DNA from: Burkholderiales bacterium
Lineage (GTDB): Bacteria > Pseudomonadota > Gammaproteobacteria > Burkholderiales > Burkholderiaceae_C
Assembly (NCBI GenBank): GCA_017307865.1
Contig: JAFKGE010000047.1
Coordinates: forward strand, 1 to 39,396
DNA: 39,396 nt
Direction of reading: 5' to 3'
Under the pieces are notes generated by a model. The model was not told the DNA's origin. It made no database searches and saw only the letters and a list, made by a program, of their open reading frames with translations. The translations under genes were made by a program, and so were the position numbers. This document shows, piece by piece, positions 1-8,223 of the stretch (positions are counted from its first letter, which is position 1; each line of letters begins with the position of its first letter).

Positions 1-11
1 CGCCAGCCGCT

Positions 12-27
12 TGGCACGCCCCCTGCA
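12..27 (+). promoter_or_regulatory. sigma-54 (RpoN) promoter of the pilin gene
   Basis: TGGCAC at 12-17, a 5-bp spacer, then CTGCA at 23-27. The invariant GG (13-14) and GC (25-26) are 10 bp apart, as the -24/-12 consensus requires. Transcription would start near 38, leaving a leader of about 80 nt before the pilin gene. Type IV pilin genes are classically driven by RpoN with the PilS/PilR two-component system. The PilR sites would lie upstream of the window. Confidence 0.82.
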
Positions 28-117
28 ACAAACAAGGCGTGCGACGACGCACCTACCCACTCAGGGAGTGTCTCCGAGGGTCTCCAAGGTTCAACCTTAC
101 TTTTGAAGGAAATGAAA

Positions 118-609
118 ATGAAACAGATGAAGAAACTGCAGCAAGGCTTTACCCTGATCGAATTGATGATCGTGGTGGCCATCATTGGCATTCTGGCGGC
201 CGTGGCGCTGCCGGCGTACAAGGACTACACCATCAAGGCGCGCATGTCCGAAGTGGTGCTGGCCGCGTCGCAATGCCGCACCACCATCAGCGAGACGATT
301 CAGACAATGAATCCGACCGCCACCCTTTCTGGCACGAACGCCTTCGGCTGCGATGCGACCAACCCGACCAAGATGGTGGCTTCGATTGTGGCAAACGGCA
401 CGACCGGTCAAATCGTCGTCACTCCGCACGCATCCAACCTCGGAACGACATTGACGACGTCGGATACCATCATGCTGACGCCGTACCTTAGTGGCTCAAC
501 CGCATACAACTTGGCTTCGGCCAACGGAGGGCAGGGAACGCAAGTATTTGAATGGAAGTGCACCTCCAACGGCACTGCGGCGCGGTACGCCCCTGGTTCT
601 TGCCGCTGA
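118..609 (+). CDS. pilA: type IV pilin, major subunit (PilA-like)
   Basis: Structural subunit of a type IV pilus. I chose ATG 118 because AAGGA at 106-110 lies 7 nt before it; the ATG at 112 is too close to that site. The product is 163 aa. It has a 10-residue leader ending in Gly, then the class IVa start FTLIELM with Glu at mature position 5, then a hydrophobic helix used for assembly. PilD would cleave and N-methylate after the Gly. The C-terminal end has two Cys (FEWKC and GSCR) that fit the D-region disulfide, and another Cys pair lies in the middle. The Thr/Ser/Asn-rich surface is a plausible glycosylation target for the ligase next door. Base composition is visibly less GC-rich than most of the window, as is common for variable pilin genes. 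A terminator follows at once. Confidence 0.93.
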   Translation: MKQMKKLQQGFTLIELMIVVAIIGILAAVALPAYKDYTIKARMSEVVLAASQCRTTISETIQTMNPTATLSGTNAFGCDATNPTKMVASIVANGTTGQIVVTPHASNLGTTLTTSDTIMLTPYLSGSTAYNLASANGGQGTQVFEWKCTSNGTAARYAPGSCR

Positions 610-641
610 TCGAGGCACTGCAACTGAATATCCATTTGTGC

Positions 642-669
642 AAAAAGGGGGCTCTGGCCCCCTTTTTTT
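642..669 (+). terminator. Rho-independent terminator of the pilin gene
   Basis: GGGGGC (647-652) pairs with GCCCCC (657-662) around a 4-nt loop and is followed by seven T (663-669). An A-run (642-646) precedes it and could extend the stem. It should separate pilin transcription from the ligase gene, giving a high pilin to ligase ratio. Confidence 0.85.
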
Positions 670-692
670 CGTTGCTGATACGCTGATTCGAC

Positions 693-2393
693 GTGAACCA
701 GTCCCCACCTCCTGCCGCGACACCGCTGATCGGGCTGATGGCCCTCATCCTTTCCGTGTGCTGGCTGCTGCCCAACCACCACGCGCCGTGGACGGATTTT
801 TATTCCGACGCGTTGGCCGCGTTGGTGCTGTGCGTTGTTGGCGCTGCGGTGTTGTGGCACAACCGGCGCACCGCACCGCTGGCTTGGCATATGCTGCCGG
901 TGCTGACACTGGCGTGGGCTGGCGTGGTCTGGATCCAGTATGCAAGCGGGCTTATCCAGACGCTGGGCGTGGCTTGGATCGGCGCGCTATATCTGGCGGG
1001 GCTGACCTTGGCCCTGGTAGTCGGGGCCGCCTGGGAGCGCTGGCGGCCAGGAGAGTGCGCCGACTTCTTGTTCATGGCTGTGCTGGCCGGTGCCACGGGT
1101 TCGTTTCTGATCCAACTCATGCAGTGGCTGGCGCTGGACCCGGGCGCCGCCTTCTGGCTGTTCATCCCCGCGCCGCGCACCAGGTTTTACGCCAACCTGG
1201 GGCAACCCAACCAACTGGCCAGCCTGCTGTGCCTGGGGGTACTCGCCTGCGCCTGGCTGCATGAGCGCAGGTACCTGTCGGGCTGGCTGGCCTGGGCATG
1301 GTCGCTGCCGCTTGCGCTGGGCATCGCGTTGACCGAATCGCGTACTAGTTGGGTGGTGGTTTTCCTTTTCCTGGTGGCACTGCTGTCGTGGCGTCGGCGA
1401 CTTTCCATGGCCCGGACCCTGCTGGCCGGTGTGATCGGCTGGGCCGCAGTGTTCGTGCTGTGCGTCGTTTCACTGCCGCATGTTGACGCCTGGTTGGGCC
1501 GCACGAGCGAATTGCGCCACATTTCGTCGAACGAGATCAGGTTTGAGTTGTGGGCCAAACTGTTGAAAGCTTTGCTGCACCACCCTTGGGTCGGCTACGG
1601 CTGGACTCAAACAAGCTTGGCCCAGTTCACGAGCGATCCGTTTGATGTGCCCACCGGCGGCACCCTGCGGCACGCGCACAACCTGTTCCTCGATCTGGGG
1701 GTGGGCTTGGGCGTCCCGCTGGGGCTGGCGCTGTCGTTGATCCTTACACTGTGGATGCTGCGAGCAGTGTTTCGCGTTCAGCAAATGAAACACCTGCTGA
1801 TGCTGCTGTTCGTGGTGACGTTGGGTGTGCATGCGATGCTTGAGTTCCCGCTGCACTATGCATATTTCCTGCTACCCATTGGGCTGATGGCGGGCGCCCT
1901 GAACGCGGCGCTAGATTTCAAACCCCTTCTGCGTTCGCCGCGATGGGTGGCGGGTGTTGCCATGGCATTGACGGTGCTGGGGCTCGGCATCACGACGCGC
2001 GACTACCTGCGTGTCGAGAATGCGTTTTTTGGGTTGCGGTTCGAACAGGAGCGGTTGGCGCCGTCGGGTTCGCAGGCCATGCCAAAGGTGCTCGCGCTAA
2101 CCCATTTGCAGGACATGTTGTGGCTGGCGCGCGTCGAACCGGCGAAGGCACACTCGGACGAGGACTTGGACAGGGCGCTGCGAACCACCAAACTGCTCCC
2201 CAGCCAGGCCGGCATGTACAAACTGGCAACGATGTACGCTTTGAACCAACAACCGGATCAGGCCGAGTATTGGATCATCGTCATGATCCGGATGAACCGC
2301 TTGACACAAAAAGTCGTCCACGAACTTCGACAGCAGTGGCAGGCGCAAGCCTTGTTGTATCCAGCCATGGCGAGAGTGGATTGGCCATCCTGA
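693..2393 (+). CDS. pglL: type IV pilin O-oligosaccharyltransferase, PglL/PilO type (Wzy_C family)
   Basis: A 566-aa polytopic inner-membrane protein of the O-antigen ligase/PglL family, which moves lipid-linked glycans in the periplasm onto pilin Ser/Thr residues. About ten hydrophobic segments fill residues 10-440. Family signatures seen are the NLGQPNQLASL stretch near residue 165, a TESRTSW stretch near 212, and a large periplasmic loop ending in HAHNLFLD near residue 329, where the family keeps an essential His. The C-terminal soluble part (about 450-566) resembles the Wzy_C_2 domain. Its position right behind the pilin gene supports pilin as substrate. The start is GTG 693 without a clear ribosome binding site. 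A general O-antigen ligase is the alternative, but the pilin context argues against it. Confidence 0.82.
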   Translation: MNQSPPPAATPLIGLMALILSVCWLLPNHHAPWTDFYSDALAALVLCVVGAAVLWHNRRTAPLAWHMLPVLTLAWAGVVWIQYASGLIQTLGVAWIGALYLAGLTLALVVGAAWERWRPGECADFLFMAVLAGATGSFLIQLMQWLALDPGAAFWLFIPAPRTRFYANLGQPNQLASLLCLGVLACAWLHERRYLSGWLAWAWSLPLALGIALTESRTSWVVVFLFLVALLSWRRRLSMARTLLAGVIGWAAVFVLCVVSLPHVDAWLGRTSELRHISSNEIRFELWAKLLKALLHHPWVGYGWTQTSLAQFTSDPFDVPTGGTLRHAHNLFLDLGVGLGVPLGLALSLILTLWMLRAVFRVQQMKHLLMLLFVVTLGVHAMLEFPLHYAYFLLPIGLMAGALNAALDFKPLLRSPRWVAGVAMALTVLGLGITTRDYLRVENAFFGLRFEQERLAPSGSQAMPKVLALTHLQDMLWLARVEPAKAHSDEDLDRALRTTKLLPSQAGMYKLATMYALNQQPDQAEYWIIVMIRMNRLTQKVVHELRQQWQAQALLYPAMARVDWPS

Positions 2394-2611
2394 GGCAGGC
2401 CATCCTGGCGGCGGCGCGCCCGGCCGCCGAGCTGACCCAGCGCTTTGTGCCCGATGCGGCGGCGATCAACGAAGGCATGGCCCAATCGGGGCGCCGTGCC
2501 GATGCGCTGCGCTACCTGCCCATCCAGGGCCGCAAGGGCGTGGTGTGGACGGTGCTGCTGGATGCCCGGACGGCGCAGCCGGTGGGGTTTGTGCCGCTGG
2601 ATTCGTTTTGA
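2381..2611 (+). pseudogene. remnant or C-terminal fragment, possibly a TfpX/TfpZ-type pilin accessory protein
   Basis: An open frame continues past the end of the ligase gene and codes about 76 residues ending in VGFVPLDSF. Its Ala/Arg-rich coding pattern looks like real protein (RYLPIQGRKGVVWTVLLDA), but no start codon with a ribosome binding site precedes it. The only upstream starts are TTG 2381, overlapping the ligase stop, and an internal ATG at 2475. It looks like the tail of a longer gene whose front was lost when the ligase end was joined to it. The link to TfpX/TfpZ accessory proteins rests on pilin context and a weak impression of the C-terminal pattern. Confidence 0.4.
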
Positions 2612-2641
2612 CCCAGTTCGAGAAATTTCGCTGGCTCAGAT

Positions 2642-2679
2642 GATCATTTTCCCTGTCGGGCGACAGGCTGGATATGATC
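2642..2679. repeat. imperfect palindrome of 38 bp
   Basis: CCTGTCG (2652-2658) and CGACAGG (2661-2667) form a perfect 7-bp inverted repeat around GG. An outer pair GATCAT (2642-2647) and ATGATC (2674-2679) flanks it. No T-run follows on either strand, so it is not a typical terminator. It may be an operator or the scar of a lost element. It lies in the gene-free stretch 2612-2887. Confidence 0.5.
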
Positions 2680-2711
2680 GGCTGGGCGCCGGTGGATGGG
2701 TTTTGATTGTG

Positions 2712-2768
2712 GGTAAAACAAGCCGCTGACGCCCGATCAGCATGCGCTGGAAGCTATCAAATCAATAG
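2712..2768 (-). repeat. 60-bp intergenic repeat, copy R1 (degenerate)
   Basis: Minus-strand copy of the repeat found nine times in this window. The AT-rich palindromic head is seen as AGCTATCAAATCAATAG (2752-2768), followed on the minus strand by a diverged GCGC core and the GGGCGTCAGCGGC part. It is the most worn of the copies. Confidence 0.65.
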
Positions 2769-2837
2769 AATTTGGCTGGGTTCGCGAGGCGAAATCCGGC
2801 ATGAACCGGGGCGATGCGACCGATGCAAGGGATGCGC

Positions 2838-2872
2838 CCATGCATGGGTTTCGTGCCTCGACCCATGCATGG
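2838..2872. repeat. 12-bp perfect inverted repeat
   Basis: CCATGCATGGGT (2838-2849) and ACCCATGCATGG (2861-2872) are perfect reverse complements around an 11-nt loop. The repeat lies 15 bp beyond the 3' end of higA. No T-tract follows on the minus strand, so a classical terminator is not evident. A transcript-end stem-loop or an excision scar is possible. Confidence 0.75.
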
Positions 2873-2887
2873 ACGCCCCCGACGAAA

Positions 2888-3184
2888 TCAGGCCAACTCG
2901 TGCTTGCGGATGTGGGCGAGCACGGTCTGCATGGACGACTGGGCGGCGCGCAGGTCGTATTCAGCCTGAAGGTTCATCCAGCTGATGGCATCGGTGCCGA
3001 AGAAGGCCGCCAGCCGCAGCGCGGTGTCGGCCGAGATGCCGCGCTGGCCCTTGACGATTTCGTTGACGCGCCGCGCGGGCACGCCGATGTCCTTGGCGAT
3101 GCGATATTGGCTGATGCCCATCGGTTTGAGAAAGTCCTCCATCAGCACTTCGCCAGGGTGGGGCCATTGGATGCTGCTGCTCAT
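2888..3184 (-). CDS. higA: HigA-type antitoxin (XRE helix-turn-helix)
   Basis: A 98-aa antitoxin of the HigA family. The N-terminal HPGEVLMEDFL motif followed by an XRE helix-turn-helix (about residues 17-65, with GISQYRIAKDIGVPARRVNEI) is diagnostic. It should neutralise HigB and repress the operon by binding the palindrome upstream of higB. The start at 3184 is chosen because GGAG lies 8 nt upstream; longer in-frame starts run into the toxin gene. It lies 14 bp downstream of higB, the toxin-first order usual for this family. Confidence 0.9.
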   Translation of the reverse strand: MSSSIQWPHPGEVLMEDFLKPMGISQYRIAKDIGVPARRVNEIVKGQRGISADTALRLAAFFGTDAISWMNLQAEYDLRAAQSSMQTVLAHIRKHELA

Positions 3185-3198
3185 GCCGGTTGCTCCTT

Positions 3199-3477
3199 TC
3201 AGTGGTAGTCCACGATTTCGACCTGCGTGGCGTTGCCGTCCGCCCAGACGAAGCACAGCCGCCATTGGTCGTTGATGCGGATGCTGTGCTGACCCGATCG
3301 GTCGGCGCTCAAGGCTTCCAACCGATTGCCGGGCGGCAATCGAAGAAAGTCGAGCGATCCGGCAGCATGCAATTGGGCCAGCTTGCGCAGCGCCACCGCC
3401 TCGATGTTGACAAACCGCCGTACGCGCCGCTGTTCAAACAAGGATTGCGTGTCGGAACAGCGGAAGCTCAAGATCAT
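3199..3477 (-). CDS. higB: HigB-type toxin, RelE/ParE superfamily
   Basis: A 92-aa mRNA interferase-like toxin. It has the HigB layout: an N-terminal FRCSDTQSLFE segment, a central LPPGNRLEAL loop and the C-terminal core RINDQWRLCFVW ending in VEIVDYH. Members of this family cut mRNA on the ribosome. The first gene of a two-gene unit with higA, it has a strong promoter and palindrome directly upstream. The length is normal and nothing suggests decay. Confidence 0.9.
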   Translation of the reverse strand: MILSFRCSDTQSLFEQRRVRRFVNIEAVALRKLAQLHAAGSLDFLRLPPGNRLEALSADRSGQHSIRINDQWRLCFVWADGNATQVEIVDYH

Positions 3478-3486
3478 GGGGCGCCA

Positions 3487-3515
3487 ATGATAACGCTAGT
3501 CGTTATTAACGTCAA
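3487..3515 (-). promoter_or_regulatory. higBA promoter with embedded operator palindrome
   Basis: On the minus strand TTGACG (3515-3510), a 17-bp spacer and TATCAT (3492-3487) make a good sigma-70 promoter. The palindrome ATAACG-N5-CGTTAT (3490-3506) fills most of the spacer and enters the -10 box, an ideal place for HigA autorepression. The -10 box is only 9 nt from the higB ATG, so the transcript would be nearly leaderless. Confidence 0.75.
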
Positions 3516-3560
3516 TCGCCCAGGGTGGTGCTGCGGGCACGTAGACTGGGAAAATTGGGG

Positions 3561-3851
3561 ATGAGCATTTCCCCGATGCGCCGTCCAGTGGGTGCGCACC
3601 GGAATGGTCGAGGCCGCGCAGCGGGTGCAGCGCTTTGTCAACGGACGAACCTATTGGGGATTGTCATCAACAAGGACGGCAAGCCCGTCGCCGCGCTGGT
3701 GGATGCCGAGCTGTTCGCGCGCATCCGGCGCATGCGCGAGCGCGTCGATGCGCTGGCCGGACGCATCGGCCAGGCGTATGCCGAACTGCCGGCGGACGAT
3801 GGCATGGCCGAGATCGACGCCGCCGTGACAGCGGAGCGGCAGCGGCGCTGA
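3561..3851 (+). pseudogene. Phd/YefM-type antitoxin with apparently frameshifted N-terminus
   Basis: The frame ending at 3851 codes a convincing antitoxin tail (IVINKDGKPVAALVDAELF, then a Glu/Asp-rich end), but its N-terminal 30 residues from ATG 3561 are Arg/Ala/Gly-rich and unlike any Phd protein. Another frame from about 3592 to 3650 (RTGMVEAAQRVQRFVNGRT) looks like the missing DNA-binding half. Two compensating shifts, near 3585 and near 3650, would join it to both ends. The stop overlaps the toxin ATG (TGATG at 3849-3853), the coupling typical of such modules. It is either a decayed antitoxin, a sequencing error or a gene with an unusual N-terminus. Confidence 0.45.
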
Positions 3852-4261
3852 TGCCGGGCTTGCGCGTGGTGCTGGACACCAACGTGATGGTGTCGGGCCT
3901 GGCCTACCCGGGCAGTGTGCCGGGCCGCATCGTTGATGCGTGGCGCCAGGGCGGCCTGGACGTCGTTCTGTCCCGGTGCGTCCTGGACGAGTTGGCCCGG
4001 GTGCTGCCGCGCCTTGCGCGGATTCGCATGACCGCCGCCGAAATTCGCGACCTGGCCGACAGCTTCATGTTTCTCGCCGATGTGGTCGAACCCGCGGGCG
4101 TGCCCGACGCGAGTCGGCGCGACCCTGCCGATCAGACCGTGTTGCTGACGCTGCTGGCGTCGAAGGCCGATTGCCTGATCACGGGCGACAAGGATTGGTT
4201 GGCGCTGGCGGGTCGATACCCCGTCGTGACGCCGGCTGATTTTTGGGCTCGGCACGGTTAG
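3851..4261 (+). CDS. PIN-domain toxin (COG1569 / TIGR00305 family)
   Basis: A 136-aa PIN-fold ribonuclease of the putative toxin family COG1569. The acidic metal-binding set is complete: Asp9 with Asn11 in LDTNVMVS, Glu47 in VLDELAR, Asp94 in DPADQ and Asp113 in TGDKDW. The start codon overlaps the stop of the antitoxin frame by one base, so the two are translationally coupled. The toxin is intact while its partner looks damaged. This implies that an antitoxin is still made, that the toxin is silent, or that the shift is an error in the sequence. Confidence 0.87.
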   Translation: MPGLRVVLDTNVMVSGLAYPGSVPGRIVDAWRQGGLDVVLSRCVLDELARVLPRLARIRMTAAEIRDLADSFMFLADVVEPAGVPDASRRDPADQTVLLTLLASKADCLITGDKDWLALAGRYPVVTPADFWARHG

Positions 4262-4323
4262 GCGGAAACTGAAAAACCGGGGCAGGTTGAACCTTTCATC
4301 CAGCCCCCATCAAAACCCCGATT

Positions 4324-4896
4324 TCAGGGCTCGAACCGCACATCCTCATACAGCTCGGCCATGGGCAGGCGCAGGCCGACGCTGTCGCACTGAACCTCGT
4401 CGCCGGCCACGAACGGGTAGAGCACCCAGTGGCCGGAGTCGCTGTCGCGGCGAAACAGGTCCACGCTCAGGCGCTCGGTGTCGATGACGGCGTATTCGCG
4501 CAGGCTGGGCAGCTTGCGGTAGGCGGCAAACTTGGCGCCGCGGTCGAAGGCGCTGGTGCTGGGCGACAGCACCTCGGCCACCAGCGTGGGCGCACTTTTG
4601 AAGTGGCTTTGCGCGCGGTCGGCCTCGGCGCAGGTGACGAACACGTCGGGGTAGAAAAAGGCGTTGTCCTCGGCCACCTGCAGCTTCATGTCGGAAATGA
4701 AGACGCTGCAGGGGCCGCCGCGCAGGTGGCGGCGCAGGGCCATGTAGAGGTTGCCGGCAATGGTGACGTGCGCGTCGGACGCGCCGGCCATGGCGAAGAC
4801 TTCGCCATCGACGTATTCGTGCTTGTCGGCCTGCTCGGCTTCCCACGCCAGGTACGCGGGCGCGTCGAAACGGGGTTGGGGCAGAGGCAGCGACAT
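4324..4896 (-). CDS. Uma2 family endonuclease-like protein (DUF820, PD-(D/E)XK)
   Basis: A 190-aa protein of the Uma2/DUF820 family, a restriction-endonuclease-like fold common in cyanobacteria and scattered in other bacteria. Landmarks are the YVDGEVFAMAG strand near residue 28, Asp84 in YPDVFV, Glu108 in AEVLSPST and Lys122 in GAKFAAYRKLP, which fit the D-E-K active site. The cellular role is not established. It is a single gene with its own start, divergent from the CoA-transferase and next to two toxin-antitoxin loci, which suggests an accessory patch. Confidence 0.83.
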   Translation of the reverse strand: MSLPLPQPRFDAPAYLAWEAEQADKHEYVDGEVFAMAGASDAHVTIAGNLYMALRRHLRGGPCSVFISDMKLQVAEDNAFFYPDVFVTCAEADRAQSHFKSAPTLVAEVLSPSTSAFDRGAKFAAYRKLPSLREYAVIDTERLSVDLFRRDSDSGHWVLYPFVAGDEVQCDSVGLRLPMAELYEDVRFEP

Positions 4897-4994
4897 GGCG
4901 GTGTTGAGATAGGGAGGAATCGCATCAAAGCTTACAGGAGATGGTGCGACGTGGCGAGCCGAAGATCGAAGCGGCCGGGTTGCACAATGTCCGC

Positions 4995-6197
4995 ATGAAC
5001 ACCCCCCAAGCCACCCCCCTCGCCGGCCTGCGCGTGATCGAGATGGGCCAGCTGATCGCCGGGCCGTTCGCCGGCAAGACGCTGGGCGACTTCGGGGCCG
5101 AGGTGATCAAGATCGAGCCACCGGGCGCAGGCGATCCGCTGCGCAACTGGCGGCTGCTGCGGCACGGCACCTCGGTGTGGTGGCAGGTGCAGTCGCGCAA
5201 CAAGCGCTCGCTGGCGCTGGACTTGCGCGCGGCCGAGGGGCAGGACATTGCGCGGCGCCTGATTGCCGAGGCCGATGTGCTGATCGAGAACTTCAAGCCC
5301 GGCACGCTGGAGGGCTGGGGCCTGGCGCCCGAGCGGCTGCAGGCGCTCAACCCGGGGCTGATCGTGCTGCGCATCTCGGGCTACGGCCAGACCGGGCCGT
5401 ACCGCGACCGGCCGGGCTTCGGCGTGGTGGGCGAGGCGATGGGCGGCCTGCGCCACCTGACGGCCGAGCCGGGACGCGTGCCGGTGCGCGTGGGTGTATC
5501 CATCGGCGACACGCTGGCGGCGCTGCACGGCGTGATCGGCGTGCTGCTGGCGCTGCACCACCGCACGGCGCACGGCGGCGCGGGGCAGGTGATCGACGTG
5601 GCGCTGCACGAGGCGGTGTTCAACTGCATGGAAAGCCTGATCCCCGAGTACAGCGCCTTCGGCGCGGTGCGCGAGCCCGCGGGCAGCGCGCTGCCGGGCA
5701 TCGCGCCCAGCAACGCCTACCCCTGCCAGGACGGCTGGGTGCTGGTGGCGGGCAACGGCGACAGCATCTTCAAGCGGCTGATGACCGCCATCGGCCGCGA
5801 CGACCTGGGCGCCGCGCCCGACCTGGCCGACAACGCCGGGCGCGTGGCGCGGGTGGCCGAGATCGATACCGCCATCGGCCAATGGACGCAGCAGCGCAGC
5901 GTGCAGGCGGTGCTGGACGCCCTGACCGCCGCGCGCGTGCCGGCCGGCAAGGTCTACACCGCGCGCGATATCGCCGAGGACCCGCACTACCAGGCGCGCG
6001 ACATGCTGCTGGCGCAAACCACGCGCGACGGCGACACACTGACGGTGCCGGGCATCGTGCCCAAGCTGTCGGCCACGCCCGGCGGCGTGCGCGCCAGCGC
6101 GCCGCACCTGGGCGAGGACACCGACGCGGTGCTGCGCGAGCTGGGCTTGAGCGCCGGGCAGATCGCCGCGCTGCGCCAGCGCGGGATCGTGCAGTGA
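4995..6197 (+). CDS. CoA-transferase, CaiB/BaiF family (class III)
   Basis: A 400-aa class III CoA-transferase. It carries the N-terminal GLRVIEMGQLIAGPFAGKTL and LGDFGAEVIKIEPP motifs, NFKPGTLEGWGL and SGYGQTGPY. The catalytic aspartate, which forms the acyl-CoA anhydride, would be Asp172 in VGVSIGDTLAA, matching Asp169 of formyl-CoA transferase. The true substrate cannot be read from sequence; annotation as formyl-CoA transferase would be too specific. ATG 4995 fits the family N-terminus. A CACAAT box 6 nt before it and no ribosome binding site suggest a leaderless mRNA. It converges on kup, with repeat R2 between them. Confidence 0.9.
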   Translation: MNTPQATPLAGLRVIEMGQLIAGPFAGKTLGDFGAEVIKIEPPGAGDPLRNWRLLRHGTSVWWQVQSRNKRSLALDLRAAEGQDIARRLIAEADVLIENFKPGTLEGWGLAPERLQALNPGLIVLRISGYGQTGPYRDRPGFGVVGEAMGGLRHLTAEPGRVPVRVGVSIGDTLAALHGVIGVLLALHHRTAHGGAGQVIDVALHEAVFNCMESLIPEYSAFGAVREPAGSALPGIAPSNAYPCQDGWVLVAGNGDSIFKRLMTAIGRDDLGAAPDLADNAGRVARVAEIDTAIGQWTQQRSVQAVLDALTAARVPAGKVYTARDIAEDPHYQARDMLLAQTTRDGDTLTVPGIVPKLSATPGGVRASAPHLGEDTDAVLRELGLSAGQIAALRQRGIVQ

Positions 6198-6200
6198 GCG

Positions 6201-6268
6201 AATTACTATTTAAATGATAGCTGTCCGCGCTTGATGGACGGGCGATACAGGCCGATTTGGCTCAAATC
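6201..6268 (+). repeat. 60-bp intergenic repeat, copy R2
   Basis: Near-consensus copy: the head CTATTTAAATGATAGC, the core GCGCTTGATGGACGGGCG (6227-6244) and the tail AGGCCGATTTGG. It separates the convergent CoA-transferase and kup genes. Its tail contains the kup stop codon (6262-6264), so the last codons of kup are repeat-derived. Confidence 0.85.
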
Positions 6269-8133
6269 TCGATCTGCGTGCCCAGCTCCACCACCGAGTT
6301 GATCGGCAGCTGCAAAAACTCGGCCATCGGGCTGGCGTTGAGTTGCAGGCGGGTGTAGAGCTTTTCGCGCCACAGCGCCATGCCGCCGCCGGTGTGCGGC
6401 ACGATGGTGGTGGCCGACAGGAAGTAGCTGGTCTTCATGGGGTCCAGCGGTCCCACCGTGTCGACCGCGCCGCGCAGCGCGCCGGGCAGGTCGATGTGGT
6501 CCTTGAAGCCGTAGTGCAGCGTGATGCGCCAGCAGTCGTGGCCCAGCTCGACGATCTCCAGCCGCTCGGCCGGCGCCACCCACGGCACCTCGTGGTTGCG
6601 CACGTTGACGAACAGGTTGCGCGCGTGCAGCACCTTGTAGTGCTTGAGGCTGTGCAGCAGCGCGTTGGGCGTGATGCCGGCCACCGCGCACAAAAACACC
6701 GCCGTGCCGTCCACGCGCAGCGGCGGATGCACGAAGACGGCGTCCAGAAACAGCGGCAGCTCGACCGCGTGGTCGCGGTTGTTGGCGCGCACCAGCTCGC
6801 GCCCGCGCCGCCAGGTGGCCATCACGGTAAAGACCAGCGCCGCGATCAAGAGCGGAAACCAGCCGCCGTCGGCAATCTTGAGCGCGTTGGAGCCGAAGAA
6901 CACCAGGTCCACCAACAGGAAGATCCCGGTGGCGCCCAGCGCCAGCGGCAGCGGGTAATGCCAGCCGTGGCGCACCACGAAAAACGTGAGGCACGTGGTG
7001 ATGACCATCAGCAGGCTGACCGACACGCCGTAGGCCGCCGCCATAGCCGACGAGCTGCGAAACACGCCCACCGTCAGCACCACGCCCGCCAGCAGCAGCC
7101 AGTTGACGGCGCGGATGTAGATTTGCCCGATCTCCTCGGTGGAGGTGTGGTCGATGCGCATGCGCGGCAAAAAGTCCAGCTGCATCGACTGCTTGGCGGC
7201 CGAGAACGCGCCCGAGATCAGCGCCTGCGAGGCGATCACCGTGGCCGCCGTGGCCAGCAGCACCAGGCCCACCAGCGCCCAGGGCGGCGCCAGCAGGTAG
7301 AAGGGGTTGTCCACCGCCGCCGGCTGCGCCAGCACCAGCGCACCCTGGCCCAGGTAGTTCAGCATCAGCGCCGGCATCACCCCCACGAACCAGGCCAGGC
7401 GGATGGGGCGCTTGCCGAAGTGGCCCATGTCGGCGTACAGCGCCTCGGCGCCGGTTAGGCACAAGAAGACCGCGCCCAGCGCGATGAAGGCGATGTGCGG
7501 CTGCTCCCACATGAAGCGCAGCGCGTGGTGCGGCGACAGCGCCGCCAGCACCTGCGGCGCATGCGCGATCTGCCGCGCGCCCACCACCGCCAGCACCACG
7601 AACCACAGCACCATCACCGGCCCGAAAAAGTGCCCGATGCGCGCCGTGCCGTGCTTTTGCACCATGAACAGCAGGGCGAGCACAACCAGCGCGATCGGGA
7701 TCACGTAGGGCTTGGCCTCGGGCGTGGCCACTTCCAGGCCCTCCACCGCCGACAGCACCGAGATGGCGGGCGTGATCACGCCATCGCCGAAGAACAGCGC
7801 CACGCCGAAGGCGCCCACGGCCAGCATGCCGGCGCGCAGGCGCGGGCGCTCGCCCACCGAGCGCGAGGCCAGCGCCAAGAGGGCCATCATGCCGCCCTCG
7901 CCGTCGTTGTCGGCGCGCATCACCAGGGCTACGTACTTGAAGGCGACGACCAGGATCAGCGCCCAGATGAACAGGGAGGTGGCGGCCAGCACGTTGGCCT
8001 GCGAAAAGGGCACGCGCCCGCCGGCGAACACCTCGCGAAAGGCATACAGCGGGCTGGTGCCGATGTCGCCGAACACCACGCCCGTGGCGCCCAGCATCAG
8101 TGCCTGGATACTGGGTTTCGCCGACGCCGTCAT
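6262..8133 (-). CDS. kup: KUP/HAK/KT family potassium uptake transporter (first of two)
   Basis: A 623-aa low-affinity K+:H+ symporter. The N-terminal signature [17 protein letters not shown] (about residues 17-33) is intact, including the Asp of GDIGTS linked to proton coupling in E. coli Kup. About twelve membrane helices fill residues 15-430, with [19 protein letters not shown] and [17 protein letters not shown] as further family motifs. The hydrophilic C-terminal part (about 430-623) is usual. It is the downstream copy of a tandem pair with identical length. The start ATG 8133 begins the family N-terminus. Confidence 0.93.
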   Translation of the reverse strand: MTASAKPSIQALMLGATGVVFGDIGTSPLYAFREVFAGGRVPFSQANVLAATSLFIWALILVVAFKYVALVMRADNDGEGGMMALLALASRSVGERPRLRAGMLAVGAFGVALFFGDGVITPAISVLSAVEGLEVATPEAKPYVIPIALVVLALLFMVQKHGTARIGHFFGPVMVLWFVVLAVVGARQIAHAPQVLAALSPHHALRFMWEQPHIAFIALGAVFLCLTGAEALYADMGHFGKRPIRLAWFVGVMPALMLNYLGQGALVLAQPAAVDNPFYLLAPPWALVGLVLLATAATVIASQALISGAFSAAKQSMQLDFLPRMRIDHTSTEEIGQIYIRAVNWLLLAGVVLTVGVFRSSSAMAAAYGVSVSLLMVITTCLTFFVVRHGWHYPLPLALGATGIFLLVDLVFFGSNALKIADGGWFPLLIAALVFTVMATWRRGRELVRANNRDHAVELPLFLDAVFVHPPLRVDGTAVFLCAVAGITPNALLHSLKHYKVLHARNLFVNVRNHEVPWVAPAERLEIVELGHDCWRITLHYGFKDHIDLPGALRGAVDTVGPLDPMKTSYFLSATTIVPHTGGGMALWREKLYTRLQLNASPMAEFLQLPINSVVELGTQIEI

Positions 8134-8223
8134 GCTTGTCCCATGGGCTTTCCGGGCTCGACTCCGTGGCCCGCTCGATCAGTATGGGCAGATGGCTGCC
8201 GGCAAGGCTGCAGCGAGCCCAAT

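Noticed and set aside
103-117. Longer pilin start at TTG 103 or ATG 112
   Set aside because: AAGGA at 106-110 is correctly spaced only for ATG 118, which gives a normal 10-residue prepilin leader.
2838-2872. Rho-independent terminator for higBA
   Set aside because: The stem is strong but the 11-nt loop is followed by GC-rich sequence without a T-run on the minus strand.
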